Shown: positions 1 through 9,233 of the stretch, one piece after another | How positions within the stretch are numbered: the first letter of the stretch is position 1 | Layout of the letters: every line of letters starts with the position of its first letter | Source: Helicobacter apodemus | GTDB lineage: Bacteria > Campylobacterota > Campylobacteria > Campylobacterales > Helicobacteraceae | Direction: 5' to 3' | Assembly (NCBI RefSeq): GCF_000765745.2 | Contig: NZ_JRPC02000019.1 | Span: 1 to 48,067 of the forward strand | Length of the DNA stretch: 48,067 bases | Position numbers and translations under genes: made by a program | Notes under the pieces: generated by a model | Database searches by the model: none | Told to the model about the DNA's origin: nothing | Seen by the model: only the letters and a program-made list of their open reading frames with translations

Positions 1-328
1 GAGATTTAGGCATTTTTATTATGTATTTGTCATAAACTATTTTTAACATTCCTAGTATAGCATAAAATTTAAACTTTATTAAATAATATTAGGATTATTT
101 TTTAATTAACTTTTAATTTTTAGTTTAATTCTTAAATTTAGCTTTTAAAGGAGCAGGGTGGGGTGAGTTAGGATAGGCAGAAAGTCTAATAATTAGCCAT
201 TATTTATGATAAAAAGTTACATCTTGTCTATAATCTAAATAATATTTAAAGCTTATTGTCGAGTTTATGGATAAAGTTTGGTTATAATTACTAGTTATAA
301 AGGTTTAAACTTATTTTTAAGGAAAAAA
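1..328 (+). promoter_or_regulatory. Upstream region and promoter of the tct operon
   Basis: No gene is visible in this 328-base AT-rich stretch. A perfect TATAAT at 283-288 is a good -10 element, which would start the transcript near 295, about 34 bases before the chosen tctC start at 329. A second TATAAT lies at 229-234. No convincing -35 box is seen, which is common in Helicobacter promoters. The -10 at 283-288 argues against a longer tctC reading from the TTG at 278, because that codon would lie upstream of the transcript. Confidence 0.55.
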
Positions 329-1294
329 ATGAAGTTCAAAGGTTTTTGTAGTTTTTGGCTTTTATTTGGAGTATTGTTTGCAGAACCTAGGCATCCAGAA
401 TGTATAGCTCCTGCTAAACCTGGAGGAGGGTTTGATTTGACTTGTAAGTTAGCGCAAATAACTTTAGCTGATAGTGGAATCTTGCAAAAGGTTATGCGTG
501 TAACTTATATGCCCGGGGGTGTTGGTGTTGTCGCTTATAATGCAATGATTAATTCTAAGGCTAAAGATTCAAATATTATCGTAGCTTTTTCAAGTGGAAC
601 CTTGCTTAATATTGCTACAGGAAAGCATGGCAAATATAATGAAAATGATGTGAAATGGCTTGCGACAGCGGGTGTGGATTATTCGGCAATTTATGTTAAA
701 GCAGATTCAAAATACCAAACTTTAACGCAACTGCTTGAGGATTTGAGGACTAATCCTCAAGCGATTAGTTTTGGTGCTGGAGGGAGTGTTGGCGGACAAG
801 ATTGGATGGTTACTGCTTTGCTTGCAAAATCTGCTAATGTGGATATTAAAAATACGCGTTATGTTGCCTTTGAAGGTGGGGGTGATACAATGATCTCTTT
901 ACTTGGTGGGCATGTTGATGCTGCAGTGCAAGGACTTGGTGAGCTAGTATCCCAATTAGATTCGGGTAGCATAAGAATATTGGCTATCTTTTCAGAGGAA
1001 CGTTTGAAGCTCAATGATAAAATAGCACAAATTCCTACTGCAAAGGAGCTAGGGTATGATGTCGTATGGCCGGCTATTCGTGGGTATTATATGGCTCCTA
1101 AGGTTTCGCAAAAAGATTATGAGTGGTGGATTAATGCTTTTGAAAAACTTTATGAGACTCCAATTTTCAAGGAGCAAAGGGATCAGAGAGCTTTATTTGA
1201 ATTTAATAAAAGCGGTAAAGAGTTAGAAGAGTTTGTGAAAATGCAAACTCACCAAATGCGGCAATTAGCTAAAGAATTTGATCTTATTAAATAA
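329..1294 (+). CDS. tctC: TctC-type substrate-binding protein of a tripartite tricarboxylate transporter
   Basis: Periplasmic solute receptor that delivers a carboxylate (citrate-like or another organic acid; ligand not predictable) to the TctAB membrane pair. The 321-residue protein has a short Sec signal peptide (MKFKGFCSFWLLFGVLFAEP). The Bug/TctC fold is indicated by the PGGGFD loop near the mature N-terminus, the GGVG segment, and GGHVDAAVQG in the second half. The ATG at 329 is preferred over the in-frame TTG at 278 because it has an AAGG at 319-322, starts the signal peptide directly, and lies downstream of the TATAAT at 283-288. The stop overlaps the tctB start by one base, so the three tct genes form one operon. 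No TctDE two-component regulator is adjacent. Confidence 0.87.
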   Translation: MKFKGFCSFWLLFGVLFAEPRHPECIAPAKPGGGFDLTCKLAQITLADSGILQKVMRVTYMPGGVGVVAYNAMINSKAKDSNIIVAFSSGTLLNIATGKHGKYNENDVKWLATAGVDYSAIYVKADSKYQTLTQLLEDLRTNPQAISFGAGGSVGGQDWMVTALLAKSANVDIKNTRYVAFEGGGDTMISLLGGHVDAAVQGLGELVSQLDSGSIRILAIFSEERLKLNDKIAQIPTAKELGYDVVWPAIRGYYMAPKVSQKDYEWWINAFEKLYETPIFKEQRDQRALFEFNKSGKELEEFVKMQTHQMRQLAKEFDLIK

Positions 1295-1731
1295 TGTTAA
1301 GTATTAGGATTTTTTCTGTACTTTTTATTTTTTTAAGCCTTGTTTTGTTTTATTATGGGCTTGGTATAAAAAGTGAGTTTAATTATGAGCCTCTAGGTCC
1401 AGCACCCTTTCCTTTAGTAATACTTGGCTTGATAGCTCTTTGTAATGTTTTACTTTTGTTTTTTTCAGAGCATACAAACATTCAATGGGTTGGTTTAAGG
1501 ATTATGCAAAAGTTAGGACTTTTGCTTTTAAACTTCTTTGGCTATGCCTTTGTTTTTGAGATTTTTGGATTCTTGCTTGCAAGTGTGATTTTTATATTTG
1601 TTACTTCCCTTATTTTTGGGGCTAGGTTTTTCTCTGCCCTTATTTTTGCGGTATTGTGTAGTTTAGGGTTATTTTATCTTTTTGATATTTGTTTGCAAAT
1701 TACCTTGCCTCTTGGTGAGATTTTTGCGTAA
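1294..1731 (+). CDS. tctB: TctB-type small membrane subunit of tripartite tricarboxylate transporter
   Basis: Small membrane subunit of the TTT carboxylate importer. The 145-residue protein is very hydrophobic with about four membrane segments, and the loop after the first segment has the pattern FNYEPLGPAPFP that is typical of TctB (a G-P-x-x-F-P motif). Its length is normal for the family. Its ATG overlaps the tctC stop (TAATG), indicating translational coupling, and tctA follows 42 bases later. The family is poorly conserved in sequence, so the call rests on size, topology, the GPAPFP motif and the position between tctC and tctA. Confidence 0.83.
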   Translation: MLSIRIFSVLFIFLSLVLFYYGLGIKSEFNYEPLGPAPFPLVILGLIALCNVLLLFFSEHTNIQWVGLRIMQKLGLLLLNFFGYAFVFEIFGFLLASVIFIFVTSLIFGARFFSALIFAVLCSLGLFYLFDICLQITLPLGEIFA

Positions 1732-1773
1732 AATTAAGGTGTGAGATAAGGTATTTAGGGGTGAAAGGATAGA

Positions 1774-3267
1774 ATGGATATATGGAATTATCTAATGCAA
1801 GGCTTTAGTGTAGCCTTGAGTTTAGAAAATTTAATTATTGCGGTGATTGGTTGTTTGATAGGGACGATAGTTGGAATGTTACCCGGACTTGGTCCTATTA
1901 ATGGTGTGGCGATTTTGCTTCCTTTGGCTTATTCTATAGGGCTTGAACCTGCTTCGGCTTTGATTTTGTTAGCGACTGTTTATCTTGGGTGTGAATATGG
2001 AGGAAGGATTTCTTCGATTTTGCTTGGGATACCCGGAGATGCAGCGGCTATTATGACAACTTTAGATGGGTATCCCCTCGCAAAATCAGGAGAGGCTGGA
2101 AAGGCTCTTTGTATTTCAGCTATAAGCTCATTTATTGGTTCTTTTATTGCTATTGTTGGGATTATTTTATTTGCTCCTTTGCTCGCAAAATGGTCTTTAA
2201 GCTTTGGTCCTGCAGAATATTTTGCTCTTATCGTGTTTGCTTTGGCAACTTTGGGTTCTATGATGGCGGAGAAACCTATTCGTTCGTTTATGGCTGCTCT
2301 TATTGGTTTGTTTTTGACGACAATAGGTATAGATGGGAATTCTGGTGTTTATCGCTTTACTTTTGAAAATCCGCATTTGTTTGATGGGATTCCTTTTGTT
2401 ATTCTTGTTATTGGCTTGTTTTCTATTAGTGAGATTTTGTTAATTTTGGAAAATACCCATAGTGGTAGTGTTGTTATCAAAAAAACAGGCAAACTTTTGA
2501 TTAGCTTAAAAGAGTTTTTTTATTGCTTTTGGGTGATTATAAGGTCGGGAATTACAGGGTTTTTTGTAGGAGTTTTACCTGGGGCTGGTGCTACCATAGC
2601 AAGTGCTATATCTTATATGAATGAAAAAAAGTTAGCGGGTAAAAGGGGGAGATTTGGACAGGGAGATTTAAAAGGTATTGCCGCACCAGAGGCGGCTAAT
2701 AATGCTTCAGCTTGTGGTTCTTTTATCCCTATGCTAACTTTAGGGCTTCCTGGCTCTGGCACGACTGCTGTAATGATAGGAGCTTTAAGTCTTTATAATA
2801 TTAATCCTGGTCCTACTATGTTTAATGAACAACCGGATATTGTTTGGGGGATTATTGCTTCTTTATTGATTGCAAATATTTTATTGCTTATTTTAAATAT
2901 CCCTTTAATAGGTTTCTTTGTGAGAATCTTAAGTATTCCTACTTGGATTTTAGCACCTACTATTGCGGTTATTTCTGTTATTGGGATTTACTCGATTAAT
3001 AGCACAAGCTTTGATATTTTTTTAATCCTTATTATTGGTATAGTGGGGTATGTCTTAAGAAAACTTGCTTTTCCTATGGCTCCTTTAATCTTAGGGTTTG
3101 TTTTAGGGGAATTATTAGAGGTAAATTTAAGAAGGGCATTGTCTATTAGTGGTGGAGATTTTTCAATTTTGTGGCAGGGGTATATCACACAGGCTTTATT
3201 GGTTATGGCTGTGTTGATTATCATCGTGCCTTTGGTTTATAAATATTATAAAAAATCTCAAGGTTAA
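1774..3267 (+). CDS. tctA: TctA-type large membrane subunit of tripartite tricarboxylate transporter
   Basis: Large permease subunit of the TTT system, carrying the cation-coupled uptake of a carboxylate captured by TctC. At 497 residues with about 12 membrane segments it is full length. The family hallmark glycine/proline loops are present: GMLPGLGPINGVAILLP near residues 34-50 and the repeat-related GVLPGAGATIAS in the second half, followed by the AAPEAANNAS and LTLGLPGSGTTAVM motifs. An AAAGG at 1761-1765 precedes the ATG. The gene ends the operon; about 90 bases separate it from the next gene, which has its own possible -10 (TATAAA near 3311). Confidence 0.92.
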   Translation: MDIWNYLMQGFSVALSLENLIIAVIGCLIGTIVGMLPGLGPINGVAILLPLAYSIGLEPASALILLATVYLGCEYGGRISSILLGIPGDAAAIMTTLDGYPLAKSGEAGKALCISAISSFIGSFIAIVGIILFAPLLAKWSLSFGPAEYFALIVFALATLGSMMAEKPIRSFMAALIGLFLTTIGIDGNSGVYRFTFENPHLFDGIPFVILVIGLFSISEILLILENTHSGSVVIKKTGKLLISLKEFFYCFWVIIRSGITGFFVGVLPGAGATIASAISYMNEKKLAGKRGRFGQGDLKGIAAPEAANNASACGSFIPMLTLGLPGSGTTAVMIGALSLYNINPGPTMFNEQPDIVWGIIASLLIANILLLILNIPLIGFFVRILSIPTWILAPTIAVISVIGIYSINSTSFDIFLILIIGIVGYVLRKLAFPMAPLILGFVLGELLEVNLRRALSISGGDFSILWQGYITQALLVMAVLIIIVPLVYKYYKKSQG

Positions 3268-3358
3268 TTTATTAATGTTGTTTATACAAACTTGATCAAA
3301 GAATAAAAAGTATAAAATAGAATATCTTTTTTAGGATAATTTAAGATAAGGTTTAACG

Positions 3359-3949
3359 GTGCGTATATTGATGTTTAGTTTAATGGGTTTTGTAGTAGCT
3401 GTTTTATTTGGTTGTGAAAAAGCGGATTCTAGCATTATCTCTAGTGGGGCAAACACTACGCAAGAGCGATTAGAGGAGATGAATAGTATTGATAGAAACT
3501 CTTATGCGGAAGTGGCGGATGTATTTTTAGAAACGCAACATATTACTACGCAGGATAAACCTTATTTCTTGGTTTTTGGTGCTAATGGTTGCTTGTATTG
3601 TGATAGATTGAAAACGCTTATTAAGCAGGATTCTCAAATTAAAGAAAGCCTAAAGAATAATTTTTCCCCTTATTATATTAATCTTAGCTATTCTAAAAAA
3701 CATAATGTTGATTTTTTAAACAAAGAAGTATCAACCACCAAATTAGGGCAGATATATGGTGTTCGTTCAACCCCTACATTAGTTTTTCTTAATGCTAATG
3801 GGGATACTTTGTTTGTCTATCCTGGATATATGCAAAGGGATAGGTTTATGGCTACTTTAGAGTTTTTGCAAAATCCTGATATTGCTAAATTAGATGAGAA
3901 AACTATTGCGATGAAATTACGTGATTTATTTGAGCAAAAGAAAATTTAA
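3359..3949 (+). CDS. Periplasmic thioredoxin-fold lipoprotein (SoxW-like)
   Basis: Predicted membrane-anchored periplasmic thiol-disulfide protein. The N-terminus is a lipoprotein signal with lipobox LFGC (Cys19). The thioredoxin domain follows, with an active site C-L-Y-C (Cys78-Cys81) and the cis-proline loop RSTPTLVFLNANG about 60 residues later. This resembles the SoxW/thioredoxin_2 group more than CcmG. The start is a GTG at 3359, supported by AAGG seven bases upstream. It lies just before ccsBA in the same direction, so a role in keeping apocytochrome c cysteines reduced for haem ligation is plausible, but this is inference from position. A different TlpA-like lipoprotein is encoded at 29326-29931. 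Confidence 0.78.
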   Translation: MRILMFSLMGFVVAVLFGCEKADSSIISSGANTTQERLEEMNSIDRNSYAEVADVFLETQHITTQDKPYFLVFGANGCLYCDRLKTLIKQDSQIKESLKNNFSPYYINLSYSKKHNVDFLNKEVSTTKLGQIYGVRSTPTLVFLNANGDTLFVYPGYMQRDRFMATLEFLQNPDIAKLDEKTIAMKLRDLFEQKKI

Positions 3950-4009
3950 TTAACTAATGGTTGGCAGTTTTTATTATAAAATTTATTTATTTGAAAAAGA
4001 AAGGAAATA

Positions 4010-6790
4010 ATGGAACTGCAAAATTTTGTCAATAGAATTGTTAAAGGCTTTTGTAACTTTTGGGTTATGATCGCATTATTGCTTCTATATGCCACCGCCT
4101 GTGGTGTGGCAACTTTTATAGAAAATGATTATGGAACTCCTAGTGCTAAAGCATTGATTTATAATACGCAATGGTTTGATTTGCTACATTTGCTTTTGGT
4201 CTTAAACCTTATTGGTGTTTTAATTCGCTCTCGTGCTTGGCAGAGAAAAAAATATGCAAGTGTGCTTTTTCATTCTTCTTTGGTTATGATTTTCATAGGG
4301 GCCACAATAACTAGATATTATGGCTTTGAAGGTGTTATGCATATAAGAGAGGGAGAGCGGAGTAATGTCATACAATCACAAGAGGAATTTTTGACTATTT
4401 TAGCAAAGATAGATGATAAAGTTTATCGTGCATTTTTCCCCACAACTATTACGCCTTTGGTGCAGAAAAAGTTTGATGAAACAATGTTTTTTTTAAATAA
4501 TGAGTTGCGTGTAAGATTTGTAGAATATCTTGCAGCAGAGGATAAAATGGGCATTGATTCGTTAAAGGTAGAAGTTAGCTATGAGGGTTTTAGTGAAATT
4601 GTTAATGTAGAAAAAAATATAATGGGACAAACTCCTATACTTTTTAGCTTAGGTGATGCAAAATTTGGGTTAGAGTGGGGCAGTAGAGCTATTATGCTTC
4701 CTTTTGCTTTGGAGTTAAAAGATTTTCAACTTGATAGGTATGCAGGCTCAATGAGTCCCTCTTCTTATGCTTCAGAAATAGTCTTAATTGATGAGAAAAA
4801 TAATCTTGAAGAGCCTTATAGAATTTTTATGAATAATGTTTTAGACTATGGCGGTTTTAGGTTTTTTCAATCTTCTTATGATCAAGATGAGTTAGGGACG
4901 ATATTATCTGTGAATAAAGATCCTGGCAAAATCCCCACTTATATCGGCTATGCTATGCTAACTTTAGGGCTTTTGTGGTCGTTTTTTGCAAGGAATGGGA
5001 GATTTTATAGATTAGGTAAATATTTAAAAGCACAGAATCTAGCCCTTGCTTTTGCATTTATTAGTGCTTTTGCTATGAATTATCCCCTTTATGCAGAGAA
5101 TGCTAAAGAAAGTCCTCAAGAGATTGATACACCTAGTAATGCGAGTATTTTAGAGCTGTTAGAAAATCTTAAGAATAAGTCTTTACCGCATTCTCAAGAG
5201 TTTGGAAAACTCCTTGTGCAAGACTTTGGCGGTAGGATAAAGCCTGTAGATACAATGGCTATGGAATATATCCATAAAATGACAAAAAAAGATGAGTTTT
5301 TGGGGCTTAATAATATGCAGTTGTTTTTGGGGATGATGATGTATCCTAATGAATTTAAAAAAATCAAAATGATTGCTATTTCTACCCCAAAGCTTAAAGA
5401 AATTATAGGCGTGGATACTAAGGATAAGTATATTGCTTTTGATGATGTCTTTAGTAATGGTGAGTATAAAATAATCAATTATTTAGAGGAGGCTAATAGA
5501 AAAAAGCCCTCTATGCGTGATAAGTTTGATAAGGATGTATTAAGTGTTGATGAACGCATTAATGTAGCCTATTTAATTTATACTGCACAAAGTTTGCGTA
5601 TTATTCCCGATTTCAAAGAGGATGGCACAACTTGGTATGCACCAACAGAAGCGATGACTGATTTTAGTCCAAAAGATAGAGAGCAGTTACATAAGCTCTT
5701 TCAAGCCTATTTTGCAAGTTTTCATCAAGGTTTAGTTGAAGATAATTGGGAAAATGCTAGTTTAGCCCTTGTGGCATTGCATAAGATTCAAGAAAAATTT
5801 GGTGGTGAGCTATTACCTCCTACTTCTAAGATAACCTTAGAGATATTTTTAAATCACTATAATATTTTTGATAATTTGACCTTTCTTTATATTTTAGCGG
5901 GATTGTTATTGTTTGTGCTAGTGTTGGTGCAGATTTTAAGGAATAAAAATATTAATATTTTGCTTACTAAAATTATTTATTGGGTGATTGTGATTTTAGC
6001 ACTCTTGCATACATTTGGGCTTGGTGTGCGTTGGTATGTCGGAGGGCACGCACCTTGGAGTAATGCTTATGAATCTATGATTTATATTGCTTGGGCGGCT
6101 GGAATTGCGGGAGTCGTGTTTTTTTCTAGGAGTTTTTTAGCACTTGCTACGGCAAGTTTTCTAGCTGGGATTTCTCTTTTTGTCGCTCATTTGGGTCTTA
6201 TGGATCCACAAATTGGGAATTTAATTCCTGTTTTAAAATCCTATTGGTTAAATATTCATGTCTCTATTATCACCGCAAGTTATGGATTTTTAGGGCTTTG
6301 TTTTATGCTGGGTGCTATTACTTTAGTGCTTTTTGTGTTCCGCTCAAAGAAGTATCAGCAAATTGATGAGACAATTTTAACTCTGCATACTATTAATGAG
6401 ATGTCTATGATTTTAGGTTTAACAATGCTTACTATTGGGAATTTCTTAGGTGGAGTATGGGCTAATGAATCTTGGGGGAGATATTGGGGTTGGGATGCAA
6501 AAGAAACTTGGGCTTTAATATCTATTGCTATTTATGCAGTAGTTTTGCATGTGAGATTTTTACCTAAAGGGGAGAGTCCTTATATTTTTGCCACTTTAAG
6601 TGTTGTAGCGTTTTATTCTATTTTAATGACTTATTTTGGGGTAAATTTCTATCTTTCTGGACTTCATTCTTATGCTGCTGGAGATCCTCTCCCTATTCCT
6701 GTGTTTTTGTATTATTTTGTTGCAGGGACGATTCTTTTAATAGTGGTTGCAGCAAGAAAGAGAGATTTGGAATCCCCTAAACTCTCTTAA
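4010..6790 (+). CDS. ccsBA: Fused cytochrome c biogenesis protein CcsBA (system II)
   Basis: System II cytochrome c synthase: exports haem across the inner membrane and attaches it to CXXCH motifs of apocytochromes c. The 926-residue protein is a natural fusion. The N-terminal CcsB (ResB) part has about four membrane segments plus a large periplasmic domain (roughly residues 20-330). The C-terminal CcsA (ResC) part begins near residue 630. The periplasmic WWD haem-handling domain is visible as GVWANESWGRYWGWDAKETW near residues 815-835, with conserved histidines in flanking segments (for example YVGGHAPWSNAYES). Fused CcsBA of this size is characteristic of Helicobacter and Campylobacter. A strong AAAGGAAAT precedes the ATG. 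Confidence 0.95.
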   Translation: MELQNFVNRIVKGFCNFWVMIALLLLYATACGVATFIENDYGTPSAKALIYNTQWFDLLHLLLVLNLIGVLIRSRAWQRKKYASVLFHSSLVMIFIGATITRYYGFEGVMHIREGERSNVIQSQEEFLTILAKIDDKVYRAFFPTTITPLVQKKFDETMFFLNNELRVRFVEYLAAEDKMGIDSLKVEVSYEGFSEIVNVEKNIMGQTPILFSLGDAKFGLEWGSRAIMLPFALELKDFQLDRYAGSMSPSSYASEIVLIDEKNNLEEPYRIFMNNVLDYGGFRFFQSSYDQDELGTILSVNKDPGKIPTYIGYAMLTLGLLWSFFARNGRFYRLGKYLKAQNLALAFAFISAFAMNYPLYAENAKESPQEIDTPSNASILELLENLKNKSLPHSQEFGKLLVQDFGGRIKPVDTMAMEYIHKMTKKDEFLGLNNMQLFLGMMMYPNEFKKIKMIAISTPKLKEIIGVDTKDKYIAFDDVFSNGEYKIINYLEEANRKKPSMRDKFDKDVLSVDERINVAYLIYTAQSLRIIPDFKEDGTTWYAPTEAMTDFSPKDREQLHKLFQAYFASFHQGLVEDNWENASLALVALHKIQEKFGGELLPPTSKITLEIFLNHYNIFDNLTFLYILAGLLLFVLVLVQILRNKNINILLTKIIYWVIVILALLHTFGLGVRWYVGGHAPWSNAYESMIYIAWAAGIAGVVFFSRSFLALATASFLAGISLFVAHLGLMDPQIGNLIPVLKSYWLNIHVSIITASYGFLGLCFMLGAITLVLFVFRSKKYQQIDETILTLHTINEMSMILGLTMLTIGNFLGGVWANESWGRYWGWDAKETWALISIAIYAVVLHVRFLPKGESPYIFATLSVVAFYSILMTYFGVNFYLSGLHSYAAGDPLPIPVFLYYFVAGTILLIVVAARKRDLESPKLS

Positions 6791-6810
6791 GTTAATATTT
6801 TTTAACTATG

Positions 6811-6830
6811 AAGCAAGAATATTCTTGCTT
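6811..6830 (+). terminator. Likely intrinsic terminator after ccsBA
   Basis: A perfect 20-base palindrome (AAGCAAGAAT followed by its reverse complement) lies 20 bases after the ccsBA stop, with a T-rich run just before it and TTTAACTT after it. It sits between the convergent ccsBA and amino-acid ABC operons and could serve both directions. With no spacer bases, the hairpin loop must take up the central AT pairs. Confidence 0.5.
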
Positions 6831-7028
6831 TAACTTAAATGAAACTAGTTGGTGGTGTTTATCTTTTTTAAGTCTATAAAACTTAACTTATTTTAATTTA
6901 CATAATGAATAAGATTTAAATTGGTAGTTGTGCTTAGAGGATTTGACTTTTAATAAGGCTTAAGAGTTTAAGAATCCTTAATTCTATTTAGGTGGTATTT
7001 AGGGATTTGGGAGCTTAGGATTTTGGTA

Positions 7029-7694
7029 TTAATGTGTTTGAATATTTATATGATTTGCATAAGTTCTAACGATTAAAGAGAGGCAAAAGCAAACGATAAA
7101 ATATAATCCTGCTACGGTGGCAAATACACTAACAATTTCTTCAAAGCTTGTAGAGCGGGCTAAAATATCTTTGGAGACATTGGTTAATTCTACTACATTT
7201 AAGGCAGCAAGAAAAGAAGTATCTTTAATGGTAGTAACACATTGTGAGAGAATTGTAGGGATTACTTTGCGGTAGCATTGTGGAAAGATAATATACCATA
7301 AGGTAAAGGGGAAGCTAAAACCTTGTGAAGCAGCTGCTTCAAACTGCCCCTTAGGGATAGAATTTAATCCTCCGCGAATAATCTCTGCCATCACTGAAGA
7401 GGTATAAAGGAATAAGCCAATGGTGCCAAGCACTGCATAATTTGCGGGTATCCCAAGCACAACAGGTAAAACAAAACAAGCCGCATACATCCATAAGAGC
7501 AAAGGAGTATTCCTAAAAACCTCTATATAAGTCCCTGCTAAATATCCTAAAAACTTACCCGCACCAAATTTGCCATAGTTTCTCATTACTGCAAGGATAG
7601 AGCCAAAAATGATAGCCCCACCTGCAGCAAAAAATGCCATAATAAGGGTGAGTTTTAATCCGCCTAGTAACGCATAAAAATCAATTATATCCAT
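7029..7694 (-). CDS. Amino-acid ABC transporter permease (PEB1 system, second permease)
   Basis: Inner-membrane permease of a polar amino-acid (His/Glu/Gln/opine family) ABC importer. At 221 residues with about five membrane segments it is the usual size. The ATPase-contacting EAA loop is clear: GLNSIPKGQFEAAASQGF in mid-protein. It is the last gene of a four-gene minus-strand operon; AAGGTAGG precedes the ATG, which lies 15 bases after the stop of the first permease. The gene order matches the Campylobacter jejuni PEB1 locus (pebC, peb1A, two permeases), which imports aspartate and glutamate. Confidence 0.9.
   Translation of the reverse strand: MDIIDFYALLGGLKLTLIMAFFAAGGAIIFGSILAVMRNYGKFGAGKFLGYLAGTYIEVFRNTPLLLWMYAACFVLPVVLGIPANYAVLGTIGLFLYTSSVMAEIIRGGLNSIPKGQFEAAASQGFSFPFTLWYIIFPQCYRKVIPTILSQCVTTIKDTSFLAALNVVELTNVSKDILARSTSFEEIVSVFATVAGLYFIVCFCLSLIVRTYANHINIQTH
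7316..7361. repeat. 46-base exact repeat shared by the two permease genes
   Basis: Bases 7316-7361 and 7994-8039 are identical. Both encode the EAA loop (IPKGQFEAAASQGF region) in the same frame of the two paralogous permeases, while flanking DNA has diverged. Identity at synonymous positions suggests gene conversion between the tandem paralogues. Confidence 0.85.
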
Positions 7695-7709
7695 TAGCCT
7701 ACCTTTAAC

Positions 7710-8402
7710 TTACCTTACTACTACACTTTTTTTAAGCTTTTCTTCATAAGAGCGTGTAAAAATTGCTAGAGCATAACAGACTACAAAGTAAAATGCTCCT
7801 GCAATTATATATGCGGGTGCATAATTAAGACTTGATTGTGCATAAGAGTCGGCATTATACATAATCTCTGCACCTGCGATAATAGCTAATACGGAGGTGT
7901 TTTTGATAAGATTGACTGCTTGATTAGTTGCTGGAGGCAAAATTATTTTAATAGTCTGTGGCAAAATAATATAAAACATTTTTTGCGTATAATTAAAACC
8001 TTGTGAAGCAGCTGCTTCAAACTGCCCCTTAGGGATAGATTGTATTCCACTTCGCATTACCTCACTCATATAAGCTCCTGTATAAACACCAATCCCAACT
8101 ATACCAATAGTGAAAACATCAAGGGTTATACCAATATAGGGAACTTTGGGTAAAACATAATATAAAAAGAATAAATTAATCAATAAGGGCGTATTTTGAA
8201 AAAATTCTACATACACTCTAGCCCACCACCTTAATATTGCAAATTTACTTGTTGCCATAAGGGCGTGAAATACCCCCACAATAATGGCAAGGCTTAAGGC
8301 TAAAATAGAAATTAAAAGTGTAAGCCCAAAGCCTTCAAAAAATACATCAATGTGGGAGAGGGTATCAACCCATCTCCATAATGCAAAAGGTGAATCACTC
8401 AT
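7710..8402 (-). CDS. Amino-acid ABC transporter permease (PEB1 system, first permease)
   Basis: Partner permease of the same importer, 230 residues from the chosen start. It has about five membrane segments and the EAA loop GIQSIPKGQFEAAASQGF. The ATG at 8402 is preferred to the TTG at 8414 because the bases between them (GGAAGA) form the ribosome-binding site, so the longer reading would begin inside it. It follows the binding-protein gene by 25 bases. The EAA-loop DNA is identical over 46 bases to that in the neighbouring permease (7316-7361 and 7994-8039), more than protein constraint alone requires. Confidence 0.9.
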   Translation of the reverse strand: MSDSPFALWRWVDTLSHIDVFFEGFGLTLLISILALSLAIIVGVFHALMATSKFAILRWWARVYVEFFQNTPLLINLFFLYYVLPKVPYIGITLDVFTIGIVGIGVYTGAYMSEVMRSGIQSIPKGQFEAAASQGFNYTQKMFYIILPQTIKIILPPATNQAVNLIKNTSVLAIIAGAEIMYNADSYAQSSLNYAPAYIIAGAFYFVVCYALAIFTRSYEEKLKKSVVVR

Positions 8403-8427
8403 TAGTTCTTCCAAAATCCTATAAGGG

Positions 8428-9219
8428 TTATTTTAAATTCCACTTTTTTGCAAGTTCGTTAATAGCATCATTATTATTGCGAACAAAGTCATTGACATAT
8501 TCACTCCATTGTGTATCACTTTTGCGCGTTACAATGCCATATTCTTGTGGATTAAGACTATCCTCTAAAATCACATTATTGTTATCTAAATACCCGCGTA
8601 AGATGGATTTATCCACAGAAAAGGCATCAATTCTTTTAGAATCTAATGCTGCTTTTAAAGAGGGATAATCGGGTAATTCTTGCACTTTGACTTTCATTCC
8701 TATTTCCTCTGCGGCTTCCATAACGGCTTTTTTGGTGGTTGCTGCTTGTGCTACGCCAATTATTTTGCCATCTAGGCTTTTAAAATCTATGAAATTATTT
8801 TCTTTTAATACCAAAAAGCCAATAGGATCACTATAATAAGAATCTGTAAAATTGTAGGTTTTCTTTCTTTCCTCTGTGATAGTAAAGGTTGCAATTACAG
8901 CATCAAGTGTGCCATTATCAAGCAGGGGTCCTCGTGTCTTTGCGGTTACGGGTTCTAGTCTTAATTTGTTTTCATTGCCTAAAATTTCTTTAGCAAGCAT
9001 TTTTGCCATATCAATTTCAAACCCTTCGATTTGGTTAGTCTTGGGATTAAGCAAACCAAAATTTGGAGCGTCTTTTTTGACACCTACTACAAGCTCTCCA
9101 CGCTTTTTGATAGTATCAAGTGTGCTTGTTTGTTCATTGCTATTGTTACTACACGCAACAAGTAAAAAAGAAAAAGCTACGCTAAGTCCTACCAATACGC
9201 TTTTGGTTAATTTTGTCAT
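8428..9219 (-). CDS. peb1A: PEB1-like aspartate/glutamate-binding lipoprotein
   Basis: Family 3 extracellular solute-binding protein of the amino-acid ABC importer, 263 residues. The lipoprotein signal has lipobox LVAC (Cys23), so it is probably anchored; PEB1 of C. jejuni is partly released and also acts as an adhesin, but that cannot be inferred here. After a variable linker the family signature LVVGVKKDAPNFG and GFEIDMAKMLAKE appear, then the hinge and ligand-binding segment VIATFTITEERKKTYNFTDSYY, and DAFSVDKSIL in the second lobe. A perfect AAGGAG precedes the ATG. Order ATPase, binding protein, two permeases is the same as in the Campylobacter PEB1 operon, which supports acidic amino acids as substrate. 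Confidence 0.9.
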   Translation of the reverse strand: MTKLTKSVLVGLSVAFSFLLVACSNNSNEQTSTLDTIKKRGELVVGVKKDAPNFGLLNPKTNQIEGFEIDMAKMLAKEILGNENKLRLEPVTAKTRGPLLDNGTLDAVIATFTITEERKKTYNFTDSYYSDPIGFLVLKENNFIDFKSLDGKIIGVAQAATTKKAVMEAAEEIGMKVKVQELPDYPSLKAALDSKRIDAFSVDKSILRGYLDNNNVILEDSLNPQEYGIVTRKSDTQWSEYVNDFVRNNNDAINELAKKWNLK

Positions 9220-9233
9220 ATAAACTCCTTTAG

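Noticed and set aside
278-328. Longer tctC start at TTG 278
   Set aside because: It lies upstream of the TATAAT at 283-288, adds a basic segment before a clean signal peptide, and the ATG at 329 has its own AAGG.
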